Below, one piece after another: positions 42,645 to 51,156 of a DNA stretch of 64,000 bases; the first letter of the stretch is position 1; the number at the start of each line of letters is the position of its first letter. The notes beneath the pieces are model-generated. The model ran no database searches. It was not told the origin of the DNA and worked only from the letters and a program-made list of their open reading frames with translations. Source of the stretch: G963663315 sp965214205. GTDB lineage: Bacteria; Pseudomonadota; Gammaproteobacteria; Arenicellales; Poriferihabitantaceae. The stretch spans positions 310,001 through 374,000 of the forward strand of contig OZ243941.1 in NCBI GenBank assembly GCA_965214205.1, written 5' to 3'. The translations under genes were made by a program, and so were the position numbers.

Positions 42645-44340
42645 GCGTCCGGTCGGTTCCTCAACCGACCGAAGCCCTGGTTATTCAGGGCCCGGCTTTA
42701 GCCTCAGTTGCTGGGGGACAGGCACTGTTTGCATGGCGCTTGTCGCCCTGTTGCCGCTTATGGCTATCATCTGGGTGGCCTTTTCACCAACAGAAAATAT
42801 ATGGCCTCATCTGGTCAGCACCACCCTGCCCCATTACCTGTTGAATACCTTTGTACTGATGACCGGCGTCGGAGTGGCGGTTTTTTTGACCGGAGTCTCC
42901 ACCGCCTGGCTGATCAGCGCCTATTCGTTCCCCGGTTACCGGATTTTTGAATGGATGTTACTGCTGCCACTGGCTGTACCGGCCTATATACTGGCCTATC
43001 TTTACACCGACCTGCTCGAATTCGCCGGGCCGGTGCAAAGTTTTCTGAGGGAGATATTCGGCTGGCAGCTGGCCACCGATTACTGGTTCCCGAATGTACG
43101 TAGTATGGGCGGCGCCATCATGCTGATGGGGCTGGCCCTGTACCCTTACGTTTACCTGATGGCGCGGTCTTCATTTCTCGAACAATCTCCCCACCTGCTT
43201 GACGCATGCCATCTGATGGGACGCTCCCGTTTCAACACATTCCTGTTTGTCTCACTGCCCATTGCCAGACCGGCAATCGCCATCGGCACCGCCCTGGCGC
43301 TGATGGAAACACTGAACGACTTCGGAACGGTGGATTATTTTGCCGTACACACTCTGACCGCAGGCTTGTTCGATGTCTGGTTGAATATGAATAATCTGGG
43401 TGGAGCCGCACAGATTGCGCTGGTCATGCTGACCTTCGTGCTCATCCTGCTGGCGCTGGAACATATCGGACGAAGCAAAATCCGTTTTTACCAGAATAGC
43501 GGCCGATTCGCCCGCCGGGAAAATATCCCGTTACACGGCATCTACAAATGGATTGCCTTTACCGTATGCCTGCTGCCGGTACTGGCCGGATTCCTGATTC
43601 CGTTCGCCCTCCTGGTCAATTATGGAGTGCAGTATTTCGATCAGTCATGGACTGCCGAGTTCCGTGAATACACATTCAGTAGCCTGACGGTTGCCGGTAT
43701 CGCTGCCATCAGTTGCGCCACCATTTCCATTCTGATCGTCTACTCCCGCAGAATCATCACTCCGTCCTGGTTCAGTTCCCTGTCAAGGCTATCATCCCTC
43801 GGATATGCGATCCCCGGCTCGGTTCTGGCGGTGGGACTCGTCATCTCCCTGACCACGCTTGAAAACAGGATCGACGGTTTCTTCAGACTGTATTTCGGGT
43901 TTTCAACCGGGCTGATACTGACCGGCACCCTGTTCGCACTCATCCTGACCTACATCATTCGTTTCCTCGCCATCTCCACAGGCAGCATCGAATCCAGTTT
44001 CTCCAAGATTCCAGGCTCTATCGACATGGCTGCCCGTACTCTGGGGCACCCGCCATTGCGGACTCTTCGCCTGTTTCACATTCCACTGCTTAAAAGCGGT
44101 ATCTTTACGGCTATGCTGATCGTATTTGTCGATTGCATGAAGGAACTGCCCGCCACCCTGCTGCTACGACCCTTCAATTTTGAAACCCTTGCCACCCATG
44201 TATACCTGTTCGCCTCGGACGAAATGATAGAATACAGCGCTCTGTCTGCGCTGATGATTGTCCTGACAGGATTGATCCCGGTTGTTGTCTTGAGCAAAAC
44301 AATTTCGTATTCTCAGTTGCTGAAACAAAAGGCCGACTGA
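42625..44340 (+). CDS. fbpB: FbpB-like Fe(III) ABC transporter permease (fused double unit)
   Basis: A 571-residue membrane protein with about twelve predicted transmembrane segments in two homologous halves. Each half carries an EAA-like loop (AGHLMGRSR-type near 190, and ARTLGHPPLRTLRLFHIPLL near 475). This fused arrangement is typical of FbpB/SfuB. The start overlaps fbpA by 20 bases. An internal ATG at residue 37 is an alternative that would shorten the cytoplasmic leader. Confidence 0.92.
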   Translation: MSVTTTERPVGSSTDRSPGYSGPGFSLSCWGTGTVCMALVALLPLMAIIWVAFSPTENIWPHLVSTTLPHYLLNTFVLMTGVGVAVFLTGVSTAWLISAYSFPGYRIFEWMLLLPLAVPAYILAYLYTDLLEFAGPVQSFLREIFGWQLATDYWFPNVRSMGGAIMLMGLALYPYVYLMARSSFLEQSPHLLDACHLMGRSRFNTFLFVSLPIARPAIAIGTALALMETLNDFGTVDYFAVHTLTAGLFDVWLNMNNLGGAAQIALVMLTFVLILLALEHIGRSKIRFYQNSGRFARRENIPLHGIYKWIAFTVCLLPVLAGFLIPFALLVNYGVQYFDQSWTAEFREYTFSSLTVAGIAAISCATISILIVYSRRIITPSWFSSLSRLSSLGYAIPGSVLAVGLVISLTTLENRIDGFFRLYFGFSTGLILTGTLFALILTYIIRFLAISTGSIESSFSKIPGSIDMAARTLGHPPLRTLRLFHIPLLKSGIFTAMLIVFVDCMKELPATLLLRPFNFETLATHVYLFASDEMIEYSALSALMIVLTGLIPVVVLSKTISYSQLLKQKAD

Positions 44341-44379
44341 TTCCCGGTCCCGATCAACCCGATACTGCCCATAAGGCCC

Positions 44380-45474
44380 ATGCCCCCCATCCTGCAAGTG
44401 GATAACATCAGTTGCCGCTATGAAAGTGACAGTGCCAGCGCGGTCAATCAGACCTTCTTCAACCTGGAAGAAGGCATGCTGGCCTGCCTGCTTGGGCCGA
44501 GTGGTTGTGGGAAAACCACTGTGTTACGGGCAATTTCCGGTTTTCAGAAACTGACCGGCGGATCAATCACGCTTAACGGCACCTGTATTTCCAGCGCCCG
44601 CGCTAATATCCCTCCCGAAAAAAGAAATATCAGCATGGTGTTTCAGGACTATGCTCTTTTTCCCCATCTCACAGTACAAAAAAATGTCGAGGCGGGACTG
44701 TACGGGAAAGAGCCATCCTCAAGAAAAGCGACCGTTGCAGAAATACTGGACTATGTTCGACTCTCCGACTACAGCGGGCGTTACCCACATGAACTGTCGG
44801 GGGGGCAACAACAACGGGTTGCGCTGGCGCGGGCGCTGGCGCCAAAACCAGGGCTGCTGTTAATGGATGAACCTTTTTCCAATCTGGATTTTGAGCTGCG
44901 TGAAAAGCTGGGGCAGGAAGTCCGGGACTTGTTGAAGGAAATCGGGACAACCTGCATTCTGGTTACCCATGACCAACAGGACGCATTCACCTTCGGTGAC
45001 ATGGTCGGAGTCATGAATCAGGGCCGGATAGAACAATGGGGAACTCCATACAATATCTACCATGAACCACAAACCCGGTTTGTCGCGAACTTCGTTGGAG
45101 ACGGCGTGTTTTTGAATGGCACTCTGGCAGCCGATGGCAAGATCCAATGTGAACTGTCGCAGTACGGCGAGCGGCACCTGACCGGCGACCTGTCCGATGA
45201 TCGCATTCAACAGGACCTGCAACAAATCAAATCCGGCTCAGGCAAGAAAGTCCAGGTATTGATCCGGCCCGATGACATCATACACGACGACGACAGCCCC
45301 ACCGCGGCCAGGATCATCAAGAAAGCGTTTCGGGGGGAAAGCTATCTTTATACGCTGGCATTACCGAGCGGCACCCGGGTACTCACTCTCGTTCCATCCC
45401 ACCACGACCACGATGTCGGAGAAAGCCTGGGAATCAGGCTCGACATCAACCACCTGATCTATTTTGACCGGTAA
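44380..45474 (+). CDS. fbpC: FbpC-like Fe(III) ABC transporter ATPase
   Basis: A 364-residue ABC ATPase. Walker A is GPSGCGKTT near 38, the signature is LSGGQQQRVALARAL, Walker B is LLLMDEPFSN, and the switch His is in VTHDQQDA. A C-terminal TOBE-like domain with VLIRPDDI ends the protein. It completes the fbpABC operon and powers iron uptake through FbpB. Confidence 0.94.
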   Translation: MPPILQVDNISCRYESDSASAVNQTFFNLEEGMLACLLGPSGCGKTTVLRAISGFQKLTGGSITLNGTCISSARANIPPEKRNISMVFQDYALFPHLTVQKNVEAGLYGKEPSSRKATVAEILDYVRLSDYSGRYPHELSGGQQQRVALARALAPKPGLLLMDEPFSNLDFELREKLGQEVRDLLKEIGTTCILVTHDQQDAFTFGDMVGVMNQGRIEQWGTPYNIYHEPQTRFVANFVGDGVFLNGTLAADGKIQCELSQYGERHLTGDLSDDRIQQDLQQIKSGSGKKVQVLIRPDDIIHDDDSPTAARIIKKAFRGESYLYTLALPSGTRVLTLVPSHHDHDVGESLGIRLDINHLIYFDR

Positions 45475-45483
45475 CGTATCTGG

Positions 45484-45502
45484 AAATTCCTGAACGGAAT
45501 TT
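45484..45502 (+). terminator. Hairpin after fbpC
   Basis: AAATTCC (45484-45490) pairs perfectly with GGAATTT (45496-45502) around 5 bases, just after the fbpC stop. Without a T-run it is only a possible terminator. Confidence 0.35.
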
Positions 45503-45594
45503 GCCCGAATCAGCGCGACCGCGACAGGAAAAACAGGTCGAGTTGTTTGAAGGACAATCCCGCAGACTGTGAATAGGCGCCGACGTTCCGGCGC

Positions 45595-46422
45595 TCAAAC
45601 GCGCCGCGCCCGGTAGGTGTAGTAGTTGCATGAGGCGAAAAACTGCCGGTTGGCCATCAGTTCAGTCTGCCCGTTGACCCAACGCTCGACTTCGCCGTCG
45701 CCCATCAAGTCACCACTCGCCACCATGGGCGCATAGGTGTCGGCAAAGGACTTGAAGTAGCTGGCCGCCTCCCCGAGTTCCGAAACGACCTCGACCAGGG
45801 TATCTTCGATATCAAAACCGCTTTCAGGCAACAGCTTGATCAGATCCCGCATGATCAGCGGATTCTGAAAGGTGGTTTCGGCAAGCGCGCGGTCCATACG
45901 CCGTCCGAGTTCCGGGTCGTCCGGGAACCCGTAGGTCAACGATGAGTAATCCCCATCGAAAACTACCAGCAATCCCCCCGGACGCAGAACCCGGGCGCAC
46001 TCGTTGGCAACCGCTTGCGGATCAACCACATGACTGATCACAGTGTGGGCGATGACCAGATCGAATTCTCCGTCTTCACTACCAAGATCATGCGCGTCGC
46101 CGACCCGAAATTCGACCCGGTCCGCGATACCCGCATCATCGGCGAAACCGGACGCCGCATCAATGAAAGCCGGACTCTGATCAACGCCAACCAGACGCCC
46201 GCGAAAATTCGGTTTTCCTACCAGCGAGCGAATCATGGCCCCGGTTCCACACCCCACCTCCAGCGTCAGTGAGTCGTCGAAAAATTCCAGGGTATCGGCG
46301 TAACGGTCGAACAACCGGGTGAACACAGCATCCTGCGCGCGGCTTTCCAACCGACTGATCAGGCGTCTGGCGGTTTCGTCATCCAACGAATGGGAACGGC
46401 AATGGGGATCTGCAACGGTCAT
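45595..46422 (-). CDS. Class I SAM-dependent methyltransferase
   Basis: A 275-residue methyltransferase with motif I LEVGCGTGAM, the acidic ribose-binding residue in LVGVDQSP, GDAHDL, and the post-motif LRPGGLLVVFD. The substrate is unknown. The ATG at 46422 is preferred over an upstream TTG at 46470 because a promoter -10 (46453-46458) lies between them. It converges with fbpC and stands alone. A link to the iron operon is not supported. Confidence 0.85.
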   Translation of the reverse strand: MTVADPHCRSHSLDDETARRLISRLESRAQDAVFTRLFDRYADTLEFFDDSLTLEVGCGTGAMIRSLVGKPNFRGRLVGVDQSPAFIDAASGFADDAGIADRVEFRVGDAHDLGSEDGEFDLVIAHTVISHVVDPQAVANECARVLRPGGLLVVFDGDYSSLTYGFPDDPELGRRMDRALAETTFQNPLIMRDLIKLLPESGFDIEDTLVEVVSELGEAASYFKSFADTYAPMVASGDLMGDGEVERWVNGQTELMANRQFFASCNYYTYRARRV

Positions 46423-46452
46423 CAGAATAGCCTTTGGTGGAAAATTCACTCT

Positions 46453-46482
46453 ATTATAACCAATCGTCAATCGCCAGTTGAA
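46453..46482 (-). promoter_or_regulatory. Candidate promoter of the methyltransferase gene
   Basis: Minus-strand TTCAAC (46477-46482) and TATAAT (46453-46458) are 18 bases apart, about 30 bases before the ATG at 46422. Confidence 0.5.
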
Positions 46483-46554
46483 CTGCGCCGGTCATGCGTT
46501 CAGCAAAGGCCGCGCACCCTGCATCAGGAAAACAATAAACCGCTCTTTCATTGT

Positions 46555-48174
46555 TCAATAAACCGGGGCATACACGATTGCCTGAATGTGTTCGGTCAGG
46601 TTTTCCGGAGGCGCTTCCCGCGTAATGCCGTGTTGCCAGGCATAGTCGGCAATGGCCTCGGCAATCGTGAAGGAGACCTTGCGGATTTGATTGATTTCGG
46701 GATAAATCGAACCGACCGCGAGGTTTTCTTCGGTCACCGCGCTGGCCAGGGCTTTGGCGGATTCCAGGAAAATTGAATCCGGTATCGTCCTGGCCCCGCA
46801 GGAGATCATCCCCAACCCGATACCCGGGAAGATATACGAATTGTTGCCCTGTCCGGGTCGAAATGTCCGGCCGTTATAAGCAACCTCGCCAAATGGACTG
46901 CCGCTTGCGAACACGCCACGGCCCTCCGTCCACTGGTAAGCCTGTTCGGCGGTGCATTCCGAGCGGCTGGTCGGATTGGATAGCGCGAATATGCCGGGAC
47001 GGGATTTGATGCCGGCCAGCTTGCGGATGACTGGCTCCGTAAACATACCGGGACGTCCGGTTGCGCCGATCAGTATGTCGGGGCGATGAACATCCAGCGC
47101 TTCGATAAATGGATAATCGGGCAGGTCATGGGCAAAGCATCGGATGTGATCCGCCAGATTCCTTGTGGACCGGGTGATCAGCCCCTTGCTGTTGAAATAC
47201 CATAGACGTTGATGGGCCTGTTCATGGCTGAGACCTTCCGCCATGAGCGCCTTTGCAATCATGGATCCTATTCCGGATGCCGCGGAACCGGCGCCCAGAA
47301 AAGTGAATCTCAAATCCCTGAATGGCACGCCTGAAATCCGGGTGGAAGCATAAACCCCGGCCAGGACGACTGCCGCCGTACCCTGTATGTCATCATTGAA
47401 ACACAGTGTATGGTCACGATATCTGTCCAGCAACGCAAACGCGTTTTGCGCAGCGAAATCCTCGAACTGAATCAGCGCGCCCGGATAGGCGTCTCTGACA
47501 GCGTCGACAAACTCATCCATCAAACTGTAATAGTCTTCGCCCCGGCATCTTTTCTGTCTCATGCCCAGATAAACGGGATCATTGAGCAACTCCTCGTTAT
47601 CGGTACCGATATCGAACATGACCGGCAGTGTCTGTTCGGGCTGAATCCCCGCGCAGGCGCAATACAGGCTCAGTTTCCCGATCGGGATACCCATGCCGTT
47701 GGCTCCCAGGTCCCCCAGGCCGAGGATTCTTTCCCCGTCCGTGATCACAATGATCCGGATATCCCGGTGCGGCCAGTTGTCCAGAACTTCCCGAATTCTG
47801 CCCCGGTCCCTGGCGGTAACATAAAAACCCTTTGCCCTTCTGAAAATATTCGCAAACTCCTTGCAGGCCTGACCCACCGTCGGGGTATAGATCAGCGGCA
47901 TGATCTCCTCGATGTTTTCGATAACCACCCGATAAAACAACCGTTCGTTGCGGTCCTGCAGGGCAGACAGAAAAATATATTTCTCGAGGTCACTATCCTT
48001 GCGGCGTAAATTCGCCAGCGCCCGATCAACCTGGGTTTCCATCGAACCAATCGCGGCAGGCAGCAGCCCCCGCAATTTCAGCCGGTCCCGTTCTTCTTCA
48101 GTAAATGCCGTCGATTTGTTGTGGGCGGGACTCAGCAGCAAATCAACGCCGGTCAACCCTGGATTGGGTTTCAT
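46555..48174 (-). CDS. maeA: NAD-dependent malic enzyme (MaeA/SfcA type)
   Basis: A 539-residue oxidative decarboxylase of malate to pyruvate. Features are YTPTVGQACKEF, the GLGDLGANGMGIP loop, FAAQNAFALLDRY and FNDDIQGTAAVVLAG, then the Rossmann motif LGAGSAASGIG. It is the single-domain malic enzyme without the phosphotransacetylase tail of MaeB, and its length and blocks match MaeA. The NAD preference is assigned by family only. It is divergent from rnfB. Confidence 0.93.
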   Translation of the reverse strand: MKPNPGLTGVDLLLSPAHNKSTAFTEEERDRLKLRGLLPAAIGSMETQVDRALANLRRKDSDLEKYIFLSALQDRNERLFYRVVIENIEEIMPLIYTPTVGQACKEFANIFRRAKGFYVTARDRGRIREVLDNWPHRDIRIIVITDGERILGLGDLGANGMGIPIGKLSLYCACAGIQPEQTLPVMFDIGTDNEELLNDPVYLGMRQKRCRGEDYYSLMDEFVDAVRDAYPGALIQFEDFAAQNAFALLDRYRDHTLCFNDDIQGTAAVVLAGVYASTRISGVPFRDLRFTFLGAGSAASGIGSMIAKALMAEGLSHEQAHQRLWYFNSKGLITRSTRNLADHIRCFAHDLPDYPFIEALDVHRPDILIGATGRPGMFTEPVIRKLAGIKSRPGIFALSNPTSRSECTAEQAYQWTEGRGVFASGSPFGEVAYNGRTFRPGQGNNSYIFPGIGLGMISCGARTIPDSIFLESAKALASAVTEENLAVGSIYPEINQIRKVSFTIAEAIADYAWQHGITREAPPENLTEHIQAIVYAPVY

Positions 48175-48240
48175 TCAATACCGTACTTTGGGAATGTGTT
48201 TGATGGACCGGCATTATATACTTGATATTGACCGCCCGCA

Positions 48241-48268
48241 TTTACTTCAGCCAATATAACCATACAAT
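48241..48268 (+). promoter_or_regulatory. Possible promoter of rnfB-nth
   Basis: TTTACT (48241-48246) and TACAAT (48263-48268) are 16 bases apart, 52 bases before the ATG at 48320. Confidence 0.35.
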
Positions 48269-48319
48269 ACACCTTGCCGCGACTTACCGGATTCAAATGG
48301 AACCCCGCCACAACTTGTC

Positions 48320-48988
48320 ATGACTGCCGCATCGAACCCGCCGCTGGTTGATCTGATCAACCAGCGCCTGCCGCAAACACAATGCACATTGTGCAGCTAT
48401 CCCCGCTGCATGGAGTATGCCAAAGCCATAGAGCGCGGCGAAGCGGAAATCAATCAATGCCCGCCCGGAGGGGAAATCACGATTGCCGCCCTCGCGAAGC
48501 TGCTCGACAAACCGGTTGTCGAGCTAAATTCCGATCACGGGGAACACGAGCCGAAGAGGATTGCATGGATCAGGGAGGATGAATGTATCGGCTGCAAATT
48601 ATGTATCAAGTCCTGTCCGGTGGATTGTATTGTCGGGGCGGGGAAGCGGATGCATACCGTGATCGCCGATGAATGCACGGGTTGTAAACTGTGTATCCCG
48701 GTCTGCCCGACCGACTGCATTGACTTGATTCAACCCGGAACAACGGGAAACGGCAATACGGATGACACACCCAGCCCCTGGCCCGGCTTTTCCGTCCGGC
48801 AGGTTGATCAGGCCAGATTCCAGACCGGCCAGAAACTGGCCAGAATTGAAAAATTCAATAACGTCCGCAGGCGCCGCAAACAGGTTCTGGCGCGCGAGCA
48901 GATGCAACGGGAAATTGTAGCCGCCGTGAAAAGAAAATCCATGCAGAGCCGGTCACCCGCAACGAAGCCATGGACCCGCAGCAAATAA
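48320..48988 (+). CDS. rnfB: RnfB-like ferredoxin (orphan)
   Basis: A 222-residue iron-sulfur protein of the RnfB family. The N-terminal 4Fe-4S module is C-T-L-C...C (QCTLCSYPRC), with the last Cys in NQCPPGG. Two bacterial-ferredoxin clusters follow: CIGCKLCIKSCPVDC and CTGCKLCIPVCPTDC, then a long basic tail. The N-terminal membrane helix of true RnfB is missing, so it is probably soluble. The rnfA, C, D, G and E genes are not here. It overlaps nth by 19 bases, echoing the rnf-nth order of E. coli. Confidence 0.9.
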   Translation: MTAASNPPLVDLINQRLPQTQCTLCSYPRCMEYAKAIERGEAEINQCPPGGEITIAALAKLLDKPVVELNSDHGEHEPKRIAWIREDECIGCKLCIKSCPVDCIVGAGKRMHTVIADECTGCKLCIPVCPTDCIDLIQPGTTGNGNTDDTPSPWPGFSVRQVDQARFQTGQKLARIEKFNNVRRRRKQVLAREQMQREIVAAVKRKSMQSRSPATKPWTRSK

Positions 48989-49608
48989 CCACAGCTTTCA
49001 CCCGGCTGGAAAACTCCAACCCCGCGCCGACCACGGAATTGAACTGGCGGAGCGAGTTCGAGTTATTGATCTCGGTCATACTGTCCGCCCAGGCTACCGA
49101 CATATCGGTCAACCTGGCTACCGAAAAACTCTACAAGGCGGCCAATACCCCTGCCGCCATTCACGCGCTCGGCGCAACCGGATTGAAGGAATATATCCGG
49201 ACAATCGGACTGTTTAATGTCAAGGCGCAGAATATCATCAAGACCTGTAAGCAACTGATCGACCGGCATGACGGCCAGGTGCCCCGCACCCGGGAAGAAC
49301 TCGAAGCGCTGCCGGGAGTGGGCAGGAAAACCGCCAGCGTAATACTGAATACAGCTTTCGGGCAGCCCGCCATTGCCGTGGACACCCACATCTTCAGGGT
49401 GTCCAACCGGACCGGCATCGCGCCGGGCAAAAATACGCTGGCGGTGGAAAAGGCATTGCTGGAAAGAGTTCCCGAACCATTCATAATGAACGCCCATCAC
49501 TGGTTGATTCTGCATGGCCGGTATACCTGTGTTGCGCGAAAACCGAAATGCGATGAGTGCCTGATCCATGATTTGTGTGACTCCGCTTCCGAACTTCAGG
49601 GAACTTAA
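48970..49608 (+). CDS. nth: Nth, endonuclease III
   Basis: A 212-residue DNA glycosylase/AP lyase for oxidised pyrimidines. The helix-hairpin-helix LPGVGRKTASV, catalytic Lys in the same segment, catalytic Asp in AVDTHIFRVSNR, and the C-terminal 4Fe-4S site C-x6-C-x2-C-x5-C (CVARKPKCDECLIHDLC) are all intact. It overlaps rnfB and is probably cotranscribed with it. Confidence 0.97.
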   Translation: MDPQQITTAFTRLENSNPAPTTELNWRSEFELLISVILSAQATDISVNLATEKLYKAANTPAAIHALGATGLKEYIRTIGLFNVKAQNIIKTCKQLIDRHDGQVPRTREELEALPGVGRKTASVILNTAFGQPAIAVDTHIFRVSNRTGIAPGKNTLAVEKALLERVPEPFIMNAHHWLILHGRYTCVARKPKCDECLIHDLCDSASELQGT

Positions 49609-49711
49609 AGACAATACAATCACACTAATATCAGGTAAACTGCCAATATTTTGTGAAACCCGCGTCCGGCAGTACTCCCGACAACCACAACATCCGACCT
49701 CGAACTACCCC

Positions 49712-50680
49712 ATGGATATGGCAGTACAGCACAGTTTTAATGACACCCTGAAAGCCAATGGCTGCTTTCCCCTGAAGCGTGCGGCCCTGTCCGAATTACA
49801 ATTGAACATCGGTTACCTGTGCAATCAGGCGTGCGAGCATTGTCATGTTCAGGCGGGGCCGAAACGCACCGAAATGATGACCTGGGAAACCATGGCAAAA
49901 GTGCTTGACTGGGTAAAACGCAACCCCGTTCGTTCTGCCGACATTACCGGCGGAGCGCCGGAAATGATTCCCGGCTTCCGGGAGCTGTGTGATGGACTGA
50001 TCGAAAACGGTGTCCGGATCACATCGCGATGTAATATCACTGTGCAATTTGAAGCCGGTCAGGAAGATCTGGCGGCATGGTACGCTGAACGCAAAATCCG
50101 CCTGGTCTGCTCCCTTCCCTGCTATACCCCGGAAAATGTCGATCAACAAAGAGGCAAAGGGGTTTTTGGAAAAAGCATTGCCGGCTTGCAGATGTTCAAC
50201 CAGTTCGGTTACGGCCGGGACCAGGACCTTGTGATTGATCTGGTCTACAACCCGGTTGGACCGCAGTTGCCCCCAGGCCAGGCTGTCTTGCAATCGGATT
50301 ATAAAGCCCGTCTGAAACGGGACTTTGACATTGATTTCAATAATCTGCTGACGATTACCAATCTGCCGATCAACCGATTCAAACACTATCTGAAAAGAAC
50401 CGGGCAACTCGAAAGCTACGAGCAGCTTCTGGCAGATAATTTTAACCCGACCACAGTATCGTCATTGATGTGTCGAAATCTGATCAGTGTGGACTGGCAG
50501 GGCTATGCCTATGATTGCGATTTCAACCAGATGCTCAATCTGCCGCTGTCGGCGACGGGCAGAAAGCTTTTATGGGATATTGATATACGGCAGTTGGATA
50601 ATCAATTGATTACCGTTGGCAGCCATTGTTATGGCTGTACCGCCGGAGCCGGAAGCAGTTGCGGCGGGGCGCTTGCCTGA
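49712..50680 (+). CDS. arsS: ArsS-type radical SAM protein
   Basis: A 322-residue radical SAM enzyme with the cluster motif CNQACEHC near 33-40. It has the DITGGAPEM glycine-rich SAM region, and a C-terminal Cys domain ending CYGCTAGAGSSCGG. This matches the arsenosugar-biosynthesis ArsS family, which joins the SAM-derived deoxyadenosyl moiety to dimethylarsenic compounds. Some relatives have selenocysteine in the C-terminal motif; here it is Cys. The usual partner arsM is not adjacent. The ATG at 49712 was chosen over an upstream frame that overlaps nth. Confidence 0.85.
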   Translation: MDMAVQHSFNDTLKANGCFPLKRAALSELQLNIGYLCNQACEHCHVQAGPKRTEMMTWETMAKVLDWVKRNPVRSADITGGAPEMIPGFRELCDGLIENGVRITSRCNITVQFEAGQEDLAAWYAERKIRLVCSLPCYTPENVDQQRGKGVFGKSIAGLQMFNQFGYGRDQDLVIDLVYNPVGPQLPPGQAVLQSDYKARLKRDFDIDFNNLLTITNLPINRFKHYLKRTGQLESYEQLLADNFNPTTVSSLMCRNLISVDWQGYAYDCDFNQMLNLPLSATGRKLLWDIDIRQLDNQLITVGSHCYGCTAGAGSSCGGALA

Positions 50681-50693
50681 ACAGTCCCGGCGC

Positions 50694-50715
50694 GGACAGG
50701 CACAGGGACCTGTCC
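50694..50715. repeat. REP-like hairpin, copy 2 (GTAG head on the minus strand)
   Basis: GGACAGG pairs with CCTGTCC around the loop CACAGGGA, followed by CTAC. It resembles copy 1 at 3582-3603 with covarying stem changes at two positions. It lies between convergent arsS and yqaA, and the CTA of its head supplies the yqaA stop codon (TAG on the minus strand). Confidence 0.6.
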
Positions 50716-51156
50716 CTACGATTGCGAAAACATCCAAAGCAGCGCCGCATAACGGGCCAGTTTACCGAGCAGGATTATGGCGGCGCAGGGCCAGAAGGGA
50801 AGCCGCAAATAACCCGCCGCCAGACATAGTGGATCTCCGACAACCGGCATCCAGCTAAAAAACAAAACCGGGACGCCCCACTTCCTGACCCGGTTCAGAG
50901 ATGTATCCTTGAGCTTGAAAACCGACCCGATCCTTTTATGCCATCCGGTATGCGCCAGACCGCGGTACAGAAGCGCCCCGATCCACCAGGTGATGACGCC
51001 GCCAAGGGTATTGCCAACAGTCGCGACCAGCAGCAGAGAGATCACATCGTGTTGATCGGACTGATACAGAGAATAGAGTAATACCTCTACGCCTCCCGGA
51101 ACAAGAGTCGAAGCCAGCAGCGAACCAACGAATAACCAGACCAGTCCGGAAGACAT
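50716..51156 (-). CDS. yqaA: YqaA/DedA-like small membrane protein
   Basis: A 146-residue protein with about four transmembrane segments. The text includes STLVPGGVEVLLYSL near the N-terminus, GNTLGGVITWWIG, and FFSWMPVVGDPLCLAAGYLRLPF, a SNARE-associated/DedA-type core. Homologues may act in lipid flipping or membrane homeostasis. Its ATG overlaps the waaA stop (TGATG), so it is coupled to waaA. Confidence 0.88.
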   Translation of the reverse strand: MSSGLVWLFVGSLLASTLVPGGVEVLLYSLYQSDQHDVISLLLVATVGNTLGGVITWWIGALLYRGLAHTGWHKRIGSVFKLKDTSLNRVRKWGVPVLFFSWMPVVGDPLCLAAGYLRLPFWPCAAIILLGKLARYAALLWMFSQS

